Shown here: one piece after another, positions 1 through 12,049 of the stretch
How the letters are laid out: each line of letters starts with the position of its first letter
Position numbering within the stretch: the first letter of the stretch is position 1
Assembly: GCA_035578175.1 (NCBI GenBank)
Contig: JAQMRL010000003.1
Location: 26,236,672-26,300,671 of the forward strand
DNA: 64,000 nt
From: Catonia carolina
Taxonomy: Eukaryota > Arthropoda > Insecta > Hemiptera > Achilidae
Reading direction: 5' to 3'
Position numbers and translations under genes: made by a program
Notes under the pieces: model-generated
Databases searched by the model: none
What the model was told of the DNA's origin: nothing
The model's input: only the letters and a program-made list of their open reading frames with translations

Positions 1-139
1 TACATCAAAAACACCTACATTTTAAGGTACATAATTTGAGATATCATACGCGCTGAAAGCTTTACAAATACATCTGCTACGGCTGTCTTAAGCTGGCAAC
101 GTCTGGAGACACAAAAAGGGGTTTACCGGTGACTAAGGG
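1..139. mobile_element. possible piggyBac-like terminus cut by the window edge
   Basis: On the minus strand the sequence reads TTAA followed by CCCTTAGTCACCGGTAAACC, which resembles the piggyBac-like terminus at 12829 (CCCTTAAAACTGGTATGGCG). The TTAA lies at 140-143. The other end would be outside the window, so this rests on one terminus only. Confidence 0.3.
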
Positions 140-555
140 TTAAAACTGATTCCAAGTAATATTATAACAAAAAAAAAAAAAAACACTTCGTTCTAGCTGT
201 ACAGTTGTTGCTGCATGTCAGCTGTTTAACAGCTGATTTTTGGAGATGAAGGTTCCATGGTTGTAATCCTAGTAAAGGTGATAATCCTTTGCACATAATT
301 CATGTGAATCAGCCGTTTTTTTTTCATGTAATGAGTGCACTGAAGAAACCCATACAGAACTTTTTTTGTTTTTTGTTTACCCACACAGAACTGCCATGGA
401 CACCACACACACCGTTATTGGGTGACATTGATTAGTTGACTGACTCAGGAGAGGTCCTACAACAGCTATCTGGCCATGCAACCTGCTATTACATGTACAC
501 AATGCACAGCATTACAATTCTGGTTAATTTTGGGTTCCCCTCATACATAAATTAA

Positions 556-732
556 GATTTTTTTTTTTTGTTTAATGTCCGACTGTTCTGTAATTACTGC
601 TAATGCAGACAGTGAAGGATGAAATGGTTTTTTGTAACGTATGAAAATATGCCGTGCCTGAATGGAATTCAAACCCAAGACCGCATGATGATAGGCGAGC
701 ACATTACCAAGTACGCCAATGCGGCCAGCTGA
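556..732 (-). repeat. tRNA-derived SINE, head A + tail 1
   Basis: On the minus strand it starts with a tRNA-like head (GGCCGCATTGGCGTACTTGG, a box-A-like stretch, then a diverged box B, GGGTTTGAATTCC), a linker, the tail motif TGCATTAGCAGTAATTACAG and a poly(A) run seen as poly(T) at 558-570. Related copies lie at 3797, 11164 and 22458. Confidence 0.85.
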
Positions 733-1490
733 AATACTAATTAATGACTCAATATTGCCAATTGTACTACCAAACCCATTAGTCATCTAATATTTGTAAT
801 GATTATACACCATAAAAATGATACTCAATTATTATGACAGAAGACAATTATGGATTCAATATGATAATCAATTAACTTGTATTAATTAATGGAAACACAA
901 AATTGAATCTGTTGAAAATATAATTTTGCCAAAATGCAGTTTTAAGGAAGTTAGTCATAATTATCAACTACCTGGTGACTCTTACCCTGAAACAGAAAAA
1001 AAAATTATATATATATATACACATAATATACAATGTTTAAAAAAGCACAATTAATTTAATACTCAGAACACACAAATACACAAAAATTACGTTTATTTAG
1101 AGTTTATCAATTTTAAATTTAGGTTTTATCTGAAACATGGTTTGAAAAACATTTTCTTAGATAAAAAAATGTTTTTTATATCTTAGCAGTTTCTTTCGAA
1201 CTCCCCTGTACACTGTTTAGAAGCACACTGTATCGGTGCTTTGTTTTATTTTATTTTTTGTTTATTACATGATTTTATTTCTCAAAATTTGAAAACTCTG
1301 AACTCTATAGCCAGAAAATAATGTACCTGAAAAAATAAAAAAATATTAAATTTATAATGAAGTTTAAAGATTGTCAGAGGTCTTGCACAATGAATCATAC
1401 TTCAACTTCTGACAGTAAAATATACCGATTCACCATGTTATATATAGAAATATTCTGGTCATTCAAAACTGGAGATCTTGTTCAAGAATT

Positions 1491-1496
1491 TTTATT
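1491..1496 (-). promoter_or_regulatory. candidate ERI1 poly(A) signal
   Basis: AATAAA on the minus strand, about 50 nt beyond the ERI1 stop codon. Its position suits a short 3' UTR, but in AT-rich DNA this hexamer is common. Confidence 0.4.
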
Positions 1497-1543
1497 CATA
1501 TCCACCCTACCATAACTTAATCACTAAAATGGTTCTTTACCTA

Positions 1544-1747
1544 TTAAAAAAAACTTACATTTTTTGTGTTGTTATATTGGTAATAGTATTTAGTCATAGG
1601 GCGTTTGTGTTCATTTACATCTAGTGACACACCATCCTTAACCATAGCTAATAGAAGTTTTGCAATATTTCTTGAATCATCAAGACCACTATGTAAACGA
1701 CCTTGAAATTCAATACCTAATTCCTCTAGCATACAAGACAACTTCAT
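1544..1747 (-). CDS. eri1: ERI1 exon 5: HSGLDD motif and stop
   Basis: Residues 258-324. It includes MLEELGIEFQGRLHSGLDDS, giving the catalytic His and last Asp of DEDDh. The acceptor is TTACAG|ATGAAG. Confidence 0.95.
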   Translation of the reverse strand: MKLSCMLEELGIEFQGRLHSGLDDSRNIAKLLLAMVKDGVSLDVNEHKRPMTKYYYQYNNTKNVSFF

Positions 1748-4700
1748 CTGTAACCAGGAAAGATTTAAATTACAATCATAACTTAATAAATCTTCATTGG
1801 AATAATCAAATAGGCTAATGGATAAAATTACAGTAATAAATTATTTAAATGTTCCATCTTTATTACGATTGGAATAAACTAAAAATAAATTTAAAAAGAA
1901 AATAAATAAACAAACAAATTCTTGTAATGCATCCTGCCAACCATGTAATTTATAAAATAAAAAAACGTAATTTAAAAAAAATAGTTTCAGAGGTACCACA
2001 TCTTCGGAGCAATAAAAAAATCAAAATTAGATAGAAATTTAGAATGGATGTTCCATTCAGTCATATCAATGAAACATGTTTAAATTTAACCTAATGGATA
2101 ACGTTAAAATAATTCATGAACAAGTAAAATTCGAAAATGATAACTTAATCAGAGACACAGCTGCCATCTACAGCAATAAATACAAGGGTCATTCGTAAAA
2201 TAAGGTTCCAATGATTTTTAAAAATAGACAGCTATATTTTTTATCTTAGTGTTATACATCAATTTAAAGCTTAAAACTTGCGCTATTTTTTTACATAATC
2301 GCCGTTTCTGTCCAAACACTTTTGCAGACGATGCTCCAACTTTTCTATCCCCATGTTGTAAAATTCTGCGGCCAATCCTTTGAGGAATCGAGTAACCTCT
2401 TCCTTGACTTCATCATCGGTACTGAAGCATAGGCCACCCAAGTGTTCCTTTAATTTTGGGAATAAGTGATAATCACTTGGGGCTAGGTCCGGGCTGTAGT
2501 GGGGGGGCACAACAGTCCAGCCAAAATCTGTCAGCAGTTCTTGAGTTAAATGTGAGACATGAGGTCGAGCGTTGTTATGGAGAAGCTTCACACCACTGGA
2601 CAATCTTCCTCTCTGGCAGTTTTGAATCGCGCGTCTCAGTTTTCTTAATGTGTCGCAATATCTGTCAGAGTTTACTGTTGTTCTATAAGGCAAAAAGTCG
2701 ATCAAAAGCAGGCCCTTCCTGTCCCAAAAGACGGTTGCCATGACTTTCCCAGTAGACTGCGTTTGCTTGAACTTCTTCGGCTTAGGCGAAGTTGAGTGAC
2801 GCCATTCACGTGATTGCTGCTCGGTTTCGGGGGTAAAGTGAAACGCCCATGTTTCATCGCCTGTAACAATGGAATGGTTTCTTCCTTGTTGTCTTCACAT
2901 TGTTGCAAAAACTGCTGGGTATACACGACACGTTGCTGTTTGTGGTTTTCTGTGAGCATTCGCGGTACCCACCGTGCACACACATTGTGATAGCCTAATT
3001 TTTCTGTTAAAATCTTATGGATTATGGTGTTGGAAGTCTCAGGAATACGCAAAGCAAGTTTGTTAATGGCGATTCTCTGATCTTCAAGCAATATTGTCTC
3101 AACTTTTTCACAATTCTATCTAAAACTGAAGGCCGTCCGCTTCAGTTTTCATCGTGAATTTCCGTGCGGCCTTCACTGAATTCTCTACACCATTTCCGAA
3201 CATGTTGAACAGATATGCAGTTTTCGCCATTTACTTTGATTAACTGACGATGAATGTTAATAGGTGAAATCCATTTTGCATTTAAAAACGTATCACAGCG
3301 CGAATTTCGCATCTGGCGGTAACAGCGATAGGGAGCTCCATCTTCGAAGGCTGCTAGGCCGGTACTGATCGGCGTAGCGAGGCGGGGGAGAAATGATGAG
3401 TAAGACAGTGTTACCAGATTTCTCCCAGCACATCGCATTCTGTCTCAGCAGCTTAGGGAACCTTATTTTATGAATGACCCTTATATAAACATGAACAGGA
3501 TTGATAAACCAGTTTTATTGACATGACTGAATAGAACATCATTCTAAATTTTAATCTAATTTTAATTTTTTGATTACTCTGATGAAGGTGGTACCACTGA
3601 AATGATCGCAAGTTTTTTAAACAAAAACTTAATAGCAACCAAAAATTAATGCAAAGAAAAACAGAGGCTTGACAAGGGGTCTTGTTGGGGGCATGACTGA
3701 AGGAAAGAACAAAAAATGGCTTGCTTAGAAAGAAAGTAACAATAATAAAAGGATTGCACCAAAGAAATGAAAATGGCTCGTAGAATGTATGAAGGATTTT
3801 TTTTTCTTTTTTTTTTGGTTTAACGTCCGACTGTTCTGCAATTACTGCTAATGCAGACGGTGAAGGATGAAATGATTTTTTTGTAACGTGTGAAAAGATG
3901 CTGTGCCTGAATGGGATTCGAACCCAAGACCGCATGATGAGAGGCGAGCACGTTACCAACTGCGCCAATGCGGATGATGGACCAATTATACAACATGGAG
4001 CCCACAGAAGAGCCAGAGAAGTATAGGATGACCAAAATGAAACGATAACTGTTCAATAGCTAGATGATATTGAGTGATGAAACATTACATAGAAAAATAC
4101 AGATGTTTAGAAGTACATTAGAAACTTAAGATCAGAAGAATCAAAGTAAAAAGAAATTAAATGAAAGTTGTGTTCTTACTCACATACCTTTTTAGTTTTG
4201 TAAAACCTGCTAAACGTCTTACGAACATTAATCCATCTCTTAGCATAATACGGATACTCTATTTCTGAAATCTGTAACCACAAAAAAGTAAACGGTTTCA
4301 AAATACATTTTTTTCTTTATATTGCACAATTTAAAAAAAAACCAAACATGTAACAGTTCATAAATGTTTAATAATAAACAAAAAGACGATACTTTTACAT
4401 TCACAGGGGGCCACTCAGATTCCAGTTGGAAATACATACTCACTCACTAAACACTGATATACTATACATATATGATATTATAAGTTGATTTCTGGAAGCT
4501 TGAAATATTTAATGGCACCCAAAATCGCGGTAAAGAGATCGTCTCCAGATGTAAGCCGTCACTGGAACTCGGCCAGGTATGACTCCAAATGGTGTCCTGC
4601 AATGTCTTTTGTTTTATATTTAGCACTGCCCCACAACTGCTCGATGGTCTTCGTGTGGGTTCTGGTTTCTGGACAAAATTGTATTTATGATTCACTTTAA

Positions 4701-7700
4701 AGTGGTGAAAACCGGCATTCTCTAAAGTGGTAGTGTAATACGAACGCAATTAGTCTGAATAAATCACGGACCCTTCAGCGATATTGTTTACTATTACATT
4801 TGTGATTGTGTTTAAGATTTGTGGCCGGCCTGACAGACTCGAACTTTCGACAAAACTCCATACTGCAGTAAAGCACAGACAGCTTCCTCAGTCGTCGGTA
4901 AATCCAATAATTTCATGATAAACACACAGCAGTCTACAACATTTCAAACTACAACATACAATGAACCGTTATCTTCGATAAATTAAAGCAATACATTATG
5001 ATTCATTACCGGAAATAAACATCATTAAATGTATAACAGTGATAACCATAATTACCTCGCACTGCAGGTGAAGAAACCGGCACATATCCCAAGGACCATC
5101 GGTTACAAATGCATACTTATTACGATTACCTAATTTATGTTTTTTTAACCATGTCTCAAATTTGTTTAACACTGTCACAAAATCATCTGCCTCGTCCACA
5201 GTCTCCTAACAGCAAAACAAAAAAATAAAAATTACTTACTTTATAATTTTAATATGACTATCTTACAGTATTCAATTTCACATTAATTTAAAAAACCAAA
5301 AACATTATTTTCATTTAAAAATTACACTTCACAAGGCAACATATTTTTAAATAAAATTTTACTTAGACCAACATATAAAATATGTTTAAATTGAATAGAA
5401 CTATTTTCAGGCTTAGCACTAGATCCAACTGTTAAATTTTCAGGCTGAAAACCAATACAAATTTTCTGAGTGAAGTATATAATGAGGAAAGATCATATAA
5501 AAATGTTACGGGAAAAGATATTGTGACAATATCTAAAAGTAAATTGTTGGTTCCAGAATTCTCTAGTAGAACTGAGATTTTAAATGGTGTTAATGTAAAC
5601 AATAATGTAAATAAATTATTTCAAGAAATGTTAGAATGAATAATGTTTACAATGTACAAATGGTTAGGTATAGTATAGGTAAGCGTGACGGTAACCTACC
5701 TGACGGGACGGTCTACCTATTTAGATAATTGGCTCTACTGTAACCCTCTATTTAATTATAATGGGTCGTTAACATTTTGTAAAGACTTTGTATTTTTATT
5801 ATTACACTGAAAATCTCTGTCCTCATAATTTCCACACCTTCATGTACCTAAGCATCAGCCGAGTCTGGTCTTTAGTTTAGCCTTTGAACTGTCATTGACA
5901 AGTGTATACTGCGAAAGTAAGTTAACAGTGTTCCCTCTGAGAAAATGTCCCGCATATACTGTGGACGTTGTATAGCTAATCGTTAGTAATATTTAGTTCA
6001 AGAGCGACATAATCTTGTAATTGGTTTATTTAATGTTATTAGTTAATTATAATTGCCCATAACGGGCAGGTGGAGTGTTAAATTAATTGCACTCGACCTG
6101 TTGGTTCCAGTCTACAAAAAAAAGTTCTGTTTCTTATCACATAGTAAGCCAATTATATGACTAAAATATTTAAGAACAGAAGAGGTAGAAGTGTAATGGA
6201 CACTAATCAGAGTTATCTCCTCTGAGAGTATTGAATTTCACTATACAGCCAGACCCTTGTGGTGAATGAAGTGAAGGTGTTATTTGCAGGGTGGAAAGTG
6301 GATGCTTTTCGGCAGGCATGGCATGCTGATAAGCATACTCTTTCAACTCAGCGAGGAAGGCAACCACCATGGGAGAAATAGTAAACCACCTCACTCCTCG
6401 TTTTTACTTAGTAAAACCTCTAGAGGTTTAAACCAGCCTTTCGGCTATTGACCTAAACAACACAAAGTTAATTACAATTAGTTCGTTATTTATTATAAGT
6501 AATTTAATTATAATAATTGTAATTTACTTAGATTTAAGACACATTATTAATTGTAATTTTTAGTTTAATAAATACTTGGCAGCCAAACAGAAGTTTGCTC
6601 AGAACATGAGAAAATATCACGCCAAAAAGAGACTGAAAGCTTCCAAATTGACTTAAGTGATCCATTGTGGCTAAACAAGCACTAAAAAAAATTTTAAACG
6701 ATAATTTGTTAATTATTTATTTTCCCGGATCCCAAAATTTACCTAAGTGATTAAAAGTCACAATATATTATACTAACATTCTTTGGAATTGCCTTTCTTA
6801 ACTTGCACTTTCCTCTGTTTTTAAAAACGTATGTCATTGGGTCATGGGGTTGCTTGCTTATTGTTCTTACATTGAACACATTGCAATGCACGCAGATTAG
6901 GGATTAAAAAAAATATTTCAATTATTGAAAAAAAATTATAGTACACAAATAATTGTACTGAAATATTGTTTAATGCAAATTATTATTGAAATTTTAATGC
7001 AAACATAACAAGACGTAATATAGTATAGAACACATGCATTTTGCTGAAAGCCGCGAAACAGACATGCGCACTAACAGTCGAACATTGTGTTCCTCATCTT
7101 TCCCACCATATACAATCACGTAAGCATATGTAAACAATCATATGCTGAATCATACACATCAGTGTTTACAAAACTTCTTGATTGTTTCCAAAGTTGACTG
7201 ACTGATACCCATGATGCCATTTAATAATAGCGTCTCTTTTTTAAAATATTCTTTTAGTCACCTGTGGTGGCTTACTAAAGTATACTGCATGCCAACTTAG
7301 TGCAAAATTTTAAACTGTAATTGGCTTAACATTTGTAATACTTTTCTTTGGATGTGATATTTTCGTCGAATAGTATATTTGTTTATTTATATTTGCGAAA
7401 TAATACATATATTACTCACTATATATATGTATAATTATTACAATATTATGTTATACTTCAGGTACAATAATACAAAAATGTAACGAATAAGAATTATAAA
7501 ATAGTACTAACCGCGTAACTAATAAATCCAAGTAACGCATGAGGTCTAGTTTAGTACGAGCCATACTGTACTGCACGTAGCAGTGTGAGTCGCGATGTGT
7601 TTCACAGCTCTCAGCAAAATTCATAAGCTATACCAACATATTTTTCCATGCTATTGTATTGTAATCTGGTTAATACTTTACCTGAGTTATGCCAGTTAAT

Positions 7701-10700
7701 TGAGTGCAAAATTCAGTTAAGACAGGATTTAATTTTGGTTTGACATAATAATGAAACTCATCGACTATTGTTTGTGTTTGTGAATCTACTAACACAGCTG
7801 GAAATTCAATAATTTCATGCCTAAAAAAACAAAAGAAAATTACATGTATTAAAGTGATAGTCAACCTGTACAAAAATTGTTTCAAATTTTATGAAAATAT
7901 CAGTCAAAAATGACAAATAAATATGCAATAAATTGACAGCCTAAATCTTAACAAATATATTTTGTTTACCAAGTTAATAACAAATCTGATGTGAAACACT
8001 CAACTTTCTCTTGCCAAAGTAGAAAATGACCGATACAATGTATGTTCAATCATGAGTGTTTCCACTGTTATTAATTTTAGATCTTAATGTCAATTTAGTT
8101 TTATTCAGTTAATTAGCCTATAACCTCACTTGATTAACCAGCAAGGTTAAGGTAGATCTTAGGAACAAATGCCCAACTCGGTCTGTCAGGTAAAAAGTAA
8201 TTTTAGTTAACTTTCTCAAACTCGATGTTGTAGCAATATGCCCCATTCCTAATAAAATTTCACTGCACCTTCTTCACATGCAGAAAGATTCCAAATTGTC
8301 TTCTACCATTCCATCTCCCAATTGACTCGCAAAAAAACAAGTTAAAGCACAGAAAATAATCAATACACTACAGACAATACTGCTTGTACTCCAATACCGC
8401 TATCGTACATAAAGTCGTAATACACACCAGGAGAGATAAGGTGATAGGCACATAGCACTCTTATAACGAGAATTGGCAAGGGTCATTTGGCGGTAATTTG
8501 GATGCATGGTTTTACCGTAATAAATCAATTCAATTGAAAATTTATTAATGCAGATGTTGAAAAAGTCGCTCTGCAGAAATATACAATGAATTGCAAGCTA
8601 TAAGCGCAGTTGCACCATCTTGTTAAAAATAGCTGTTCAGTATTTCACTTAATTTAAGTTTGCCTATGAATGGATACAGAATTTGCATTTACTGTTTCAT
8701 TGAAAAATATGGGACCCACAATTCGATATCAAGAATTTGCTATCAAAACTCCAATTTTCACAAACCGAAGTGGTTCCTCATAAATACACCATGGATTTTC
8801 ATACTCCAAAAACAAGAATTTTGCAAGTTCATATACCCGGATAAATGGAGCCAAACCTCATCGGTGAAAAATGTTTCATTAAGAACATCATTTTCATTTT
8901 GTCGAATGAAATTATTGAACAATTCACAATACTGCATTCTCTTGCCATGAACAATACATTTTAATTCTTGTACGACTCTCACTTTGTATAGGAAAAGTCC
9001 CAATTTTTCTTATAGCTGTGTTCCGACACTAACATTGGTTTCCTGCGCGAGTTTTCTTATTGACTCGTTTGAAATTATGGACATCTTATAAGAAATATTG
9101 AGTAATTTAATGCCAGACAAAACACTAAGATGACCACTTCTTGGTGCATCTAACATGGAACCCTACTTCAAAATTTATTAATCGAATCTCTCACAGTATT
9201 GCGATGTGAGATTCTTGTCTCCAGGAAAACTGAATTAAATGTTTGACAAACTGAGTCTGTGTATATCACCAGCTTTAATCACTTGTTTGACTAAACAAAC
9301 ACGTTCTTCAATGGTTAGCATTTAAATAGTGACAAAATTAACAAAGGAACTAACCTAAAATGTTCATGTCAATGTGTAACGACACATCAGTGACTACTGA
9401 TGCTGACTGAGATAAACGAGACGAGACAGAGGAATGTTGGGCGAGTCCATATAAAGGGGTGTAACCTAGACAAGAGAAGAATAATATGTCACATGCAGCT
9501 AGTGCAGAGAAACTTCTTGAACACTCTGTATATAAATGTTATCTGCTTATGAATAACAGGTAACCACATTCCATTTACTTCCATATTAATAACCAGACAC
9601 TTGAACAAAAAGAAATCTGAAATACAAGTGGGGTCCACTTAATGGAAGAGTAGGTATCTAAATGAATTCTTACTCCATACAACACACATATGCAAACATA
9701 GGCCAAAATTTACCAAAAATTATTGTCAGAAAGACAGAAGTAAGAAGATTTAACATTGAAGGAAAACAAAGAATAATTCTTAGGTTAGATTTAAGGGGAG
9801 TGTGGAATGAAAAAATAATCGATTTTTCATTTTTGGTTAAAAATATAGTTTGAAAAGTGCGCTTTAAAACAACGTTAGAATCATGTTGCTACGCCAACTA
9901 GAAAATATTTTATTAATTTTTTGTGATTGTATGTTTAAGCTGATTTTTATATCTGTCAAGAAATTTTACAAAATAATTTTCCCTTTCGATTAATATTTTC
10001 CAGTGATTTATTATACTATTTTTTCACTTTGCCATCTCTCTTTTATTTATTCATAGGTTGGCAGTACAACCAAAAAGTTTATAACCTGCACTATTTTTGT
10101 TGCGGTCTATGTTTACACTCGTATTTTCATTTCTCAAACTTTAAACGCGAATATCTCAAAACGTCATTTTTAGAACTTTATGTACCTTTTTCTCAGCTTC
10201 CACAAAAGGTACAAGGCTGAAATTTTTATGGAGTATGTTAATCGTCAAGTTCTATTGATTGAATGTGCCGTTTTTTAAAATATTGAAAATTGTGGGAGAA
10301 AAAAAAATTTTCGGTGATTTTTTGATGAAAAAAATGGTCTCTTTTTAAAAAAATTGTGCAAATCAAAATTCTTATCAGCTGGAATTAAATGCTACACATT
10401 CTAATTATGTACCAAAGAGTGGCCTTTCAAACAAAAAAAAAAATATTTTAGCTCTAGCTTTAGTGGTTGCTGAGAAAAAAGTACAAACATTAACATTGCT
10501 TAGAATAGGGGTCCACACTCCCCTAAGGTGGCTCTAAACAAACAAAAAGACAACTAGCTATATTCGGTTCATCGTAAGAAAGATATGTTGAGTAAACAAA
10601 CAGCGGTTACCAAATCAGCTGCAACTAACGGTGACTCAGAAAAAATGCAATACGTTTAATGAAAATATACAATGACAACTGATATGTGCTTTTAACCATA

Positions 10701-11941
10701 CACAACAGAATTAAACGATAAATAGAAATGGAAAAAAAACAAAAATACTATAACATTAAATTCCTATTAAAAATAAATTATAAAACTCGTAGGAACAGTG
10801 CGAGACAATATTATGTAAATAGCGAACTGGTAGCATATAACGATGACATGGTTTTGTCAAAAATGTGAAGAGATTTATGGGTTTGGATTAGTCATCGTCA
10901 AATTCAATTGGGAAGTAACGAGTAGACTAAACTAATATTAGATGACTATCATTAAAATAAAAATGTTTACTTTTAAAGTTCAAAGTTCTGTTGTTTTGTC
11001 ATACAGATCAGAGGTAATACATAAAACGTGTAACCACATTTATTTATGAAAAAGAATGGAAATAAAGTATTGGCCTAAAGTTTTTATAAATTTATTGATC
11101 GGTATATAAAACATCAGTCATGATAGGCCTAACAGTTTCATTTATAAAAATACTTTTGAAAGCTGGCCACATTGGCGTGATGGTAATGAGCTTGCATCTC
11201 ATCATGCGGTCTTGAGTTCGAATCCCATTCAGGCAAGGCATATTTTCATACGTTACAAAAAAATCATATCATCCTTCACCATCTGCATTAGCAGCAATAG
11301 CAGAACAGTCAGACGTTAAATCAAAAAAAAAAATTGAAAGTATTTTGTTGTTACTTTTTAATCAGCGTGTACACATTTTTAAATAAAATACGCATGCTCA
11401 GTGACGTTATTATTTGTTTACTTGCCATATCTTTCTTACGATGAACCGAGTATAGGCTATCATATTTGAATCAGTCACAAACATAATAACTTAAACCTAC
11501 AATAAACTAAATATAAAAGAAAATGAATAATTTGTTAACTTACTGATAATTAGGAGGATTAACTTCATTACAAGTTGCTTCAAAATCAACTACAACATAG
11601 TACGGATACATCCTATTAACAGATTTCAAATTCTCAGCTGACAATTTCTGTGTTTTGTAATGATTCTTTAATCTTTTCTTCATTGCTGTGACATTACCAT
11701 TAGGACTTAAGTTTAATTTTTTAAGATTTGTTATTAATGTGTTTCTATCCATTTCATTAATTCGTCCATTAATAATAACCAATTCCCTGTGTAATTTAAT
11801 TCCAATATCAGAAGGTGAATATTTTCTAGGAGATGAATTGTGATTCACATCTAAATTCAAGTTATCCTCCCCAAAACAACTATTGAGTTTGTTGTCTTCA
11901 TCTGCCATTCCTTTTGCTTGTTCACAATCAATATCAGCCAT
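1544..11941 (-). CDS. eri1: ERI1 3'-5' exoribonuclease (five exons)
   Basis: Coding exons are 11544-11941, 7682-7820, 5056-5205, 4188-4271 and 1544-1747. Together they are 975 nt and encode 324 aa with canonical splice sites and continuous phase. What is seen: a SAP-like helical segment at about residues 61-99, then a DEDDh exonuclease with D119 and E121 (VVDFEAT), D215 (TDGPWD), H276 and D281 (HSGLDDSRN). The order and spacing match animal ERI1/3'hExo, and HEIIEFP and LTGITQ are family hallmarks. Known family role: removes 3' nucleotides from histone mRNA stem-loops and 5.8S rRNA, and antagonises siRNAs. All catalytic residues are present, so it should be active. The ATG is preceded by TTAATCAG|G on the coding strand, which looks like a splice acceptor, so a non-coding 5' exon probably exists further right. 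Introns are long and full of transposons. Confidence 0.95.
2183..3483 (-). mobile_element. mariner element with dead transposase
   Basis: The terminal inverted repeats are about 25 bp (AAGGGTCATTC and its near match at 3482), and the target duplication is TA at 2181-2182 and 3484-3485. Minus-strand frames at about 3440-3142, 3091-2890 and 2890-2283 give a mariner transposase: N-terminal HTH region, TGDETW (first Asp), LLHNNARPH and SPDLAPSDYHLF (third Asp), DD34D type. It is inactive for two visible reasons: frame breaks, including one near 2880, and an Asn where the second catalytic Asp of HDNARPH belongs. It lies in ERI1 intron 4 and is antiparallel to no other gene. Confidence 0.93.
3797..3974 (-). 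repeat. tRNA-derived SINE, head A + tail 1
   Basis: On the minus strand it carries CATTGGCGCAGTTGGTAACG (box A region), GGGTTCGAATCCC (box B) and the tail with GCATTAGCAGTAATTGCAG, ending in an A-rich run (T-rich at 3797-3816). In ERI1 intron 4. Confidence 0.9.
4188..4271 (-). CDS. eri1: ERI1 exon 4
   Basis: 28 codons (residues 230-257) including YYAKRWINVRKTF, which parallels the FAKKWINIRKSY-type segment of animal ERI1. The acceptor is TTACAG|ATTTC and the donor AAG|GTATGT. It is too short to be found as a free-standing ORF. Confidence 0.93.
4490..4960 (-). pseudogene. Merlin (IS1016/ISXO2-like) transposase remnant
   Basis: Minus-strand translation gives MKLLDLPTTEEAVCALLQ, then after stop codons GPVIYSD, LENAGFHHFKVNHKYNFV and a diverged C-terminus. 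The LEAAGFxHxxVNHxYNFV block is typical of ISXO2-like transposases of Merlin transposons. Several stops and frame changes make it a fossil. I could not define terminal repeats. In ERI1 intron 3. Confidence 0.75.
5056..5205 (-). CDS. eri1: ERI1 exon 3: TDGPWD catalytic motif
   Basis: Exactly 50 codons (residues 180-229), ending LHLQCE. It carries the third acidic catalytic position in TDGPWDM. The acceptor is GTTAG|GAGAC and the donor GAG|GTAATT. Confidence 0.95.
5206..6055. other. ERI1 intron 2 sequence, no feature recognised
   Basis: AT-rich intron DNA without a coding signal, terminal repeat or tRNA-like block that I can recognise. Confidence 0.6.
6056..6465 (+). repeat. interspersed repeat family R, copy 1
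   Basis: About 410 bp, running from AACGGGCAGGTGGAGTGTTA to TTTCGGCTATTGACCTAAAC. The same sequence occurs at 34252 (minus), 43330 (plus) and 62455 (minus). The end near CTAAACAACA suggests a CAA-rich retroposon tail. No tRNA promoter boxes are obvious. Confidence 0.85.
6466..7681. other. ERI1 intron 2 sequence, no feature recognised
   Basis: I see only AT-rich intron sequence here. Confidence 0.6.
7682..7820 (-). CDS. eri1: ERI1 exon 2
   Basis: Encodes residues 133-179, from QHEIIEFPAVL to LTGITQ. The acceptor is TTTTTAG|GCATG and the donor CAG|GTAAAG. Confidence 0.95.
7961..8015 (+). repeat. solo end of the 1-kb interspersed repeat
   Basis: AATCTGATGTGAAACACTC followed by CTTTCTCTTGCC matches the end of the repeat at 34909 and the reverse copy near 27070. 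Only this end is present. Confidence 0.6.
8460..9528 (-). mobile_element. decayed DUF4817-type Tc1/mariner element
   Basis: On the minus strand the right terminus is CAGAGTGTTCAAGAAGTTTC next to TA. Reading inward gives a degenerate N-terminus (MLTIEERVCLVKQVIKAGD), RKLAQETNVSVGT, then an open stretch at 9003-8758 with RMQYCELFNNFIRQ, TFFTDEVWLHLSGYMNLQNS and finally QDGATA. These are signature segments of the DUF4817/Tc3-like transposases of insects. Stops and frameshifts are frequent. The left boundary near 8460 is approximate. It lies in ERI1 intron 1. Its terminus resembles those of the fold-backs at 28690 and 55969. Confidence 0.8.
9795..10523. mobile_element. MITE with GGGGAGTGTGGA ends and TAA duplication
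   Basis: The ends are GGGGAGTGTGGA and its reverse complement, flanked by TAA at 9792-9794 and 10524-10526. The 3-bp TAA duplication and G-rich ends suit a PIF/Harbinger-type non-autonomous element. It holds no convincing coding segment. In ERI1 intron 1. Confidence 0.75.
10563..11450. mobile_element. TIR element carrying a SINE
   Basis: A near-perfect inverted repeat of about 40 bp (TTCGGTTCATCGTAAGAAAG at the left; TTCTTACGATGAACCGAG at the right) bounded by TA at 10561-10562 and 11451-11452. The SINE at 11164 lies inside, so it inserted later. No transposase is seen, so the element is non-autonomous; the superfamily is uncertain. Confidence 0.75.
11164..11335 (+). repeat. tRNA-derived SINE, head A + tail 1
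   Basis: Reads GGCCACATTGGCGTGATGG, then GAGTTCGAATCCC (box B), the linker TTTTCATACGTTAC, the tail motif TGCATTAGCAGCAATAGCAG and poly(A). It is nested in the TIR element at 10563-11450. Confidence 0.88.
11544..11941 (-). CDS. eri1: ERI1 exon 1: N-terminus, SAP region, first catalytic motif
   Basis: Encodes residues 1-132 plus two bases of codon 133. It holds an acidic N-terminus, the SAP-like segment and DFEAT. The donor is CA|GTAAGT. The ATG was chosen because the reading frame opens there, right after an acceptor-like CAG. Confidence 0.93.
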
Positions 11942-11962
11942 CCTGATTAAAATAAAATAAAA
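11942..11962 (-). promoter_or_regulatory. probable splice acceptor before the ERI1 ATG
   Basis: On the minus strand TTTTATTTTATTTTAATCAG precedes G-ATG. This T-rich tract with CAG|G looks like a 3' splice site, implying an upstream non-coding first exon that I cannot locate. Confidence 0.5.
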
Positions 11963-12049
11963 TTTATCAACTATTTTAACACAAATACTAGAAGTAACTA
12001 ATATTATTTTTTACCAAGTACTAATTTATTATCCACATTTCAATAGTAT

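Noticed and set aside
2456..2743. Plus-strand frame inside the mariner
   Set aside because: It is antisense to the recognised transposase.
3468..3968. Long minus-strand frames beginning MAQLVTCSPLIMRSWVRIPF, also at 22372 and 57868
   Set aside because: They are translations of the SINE head; the recurrent peptide is a known kind of spurious prediction, not a gene.
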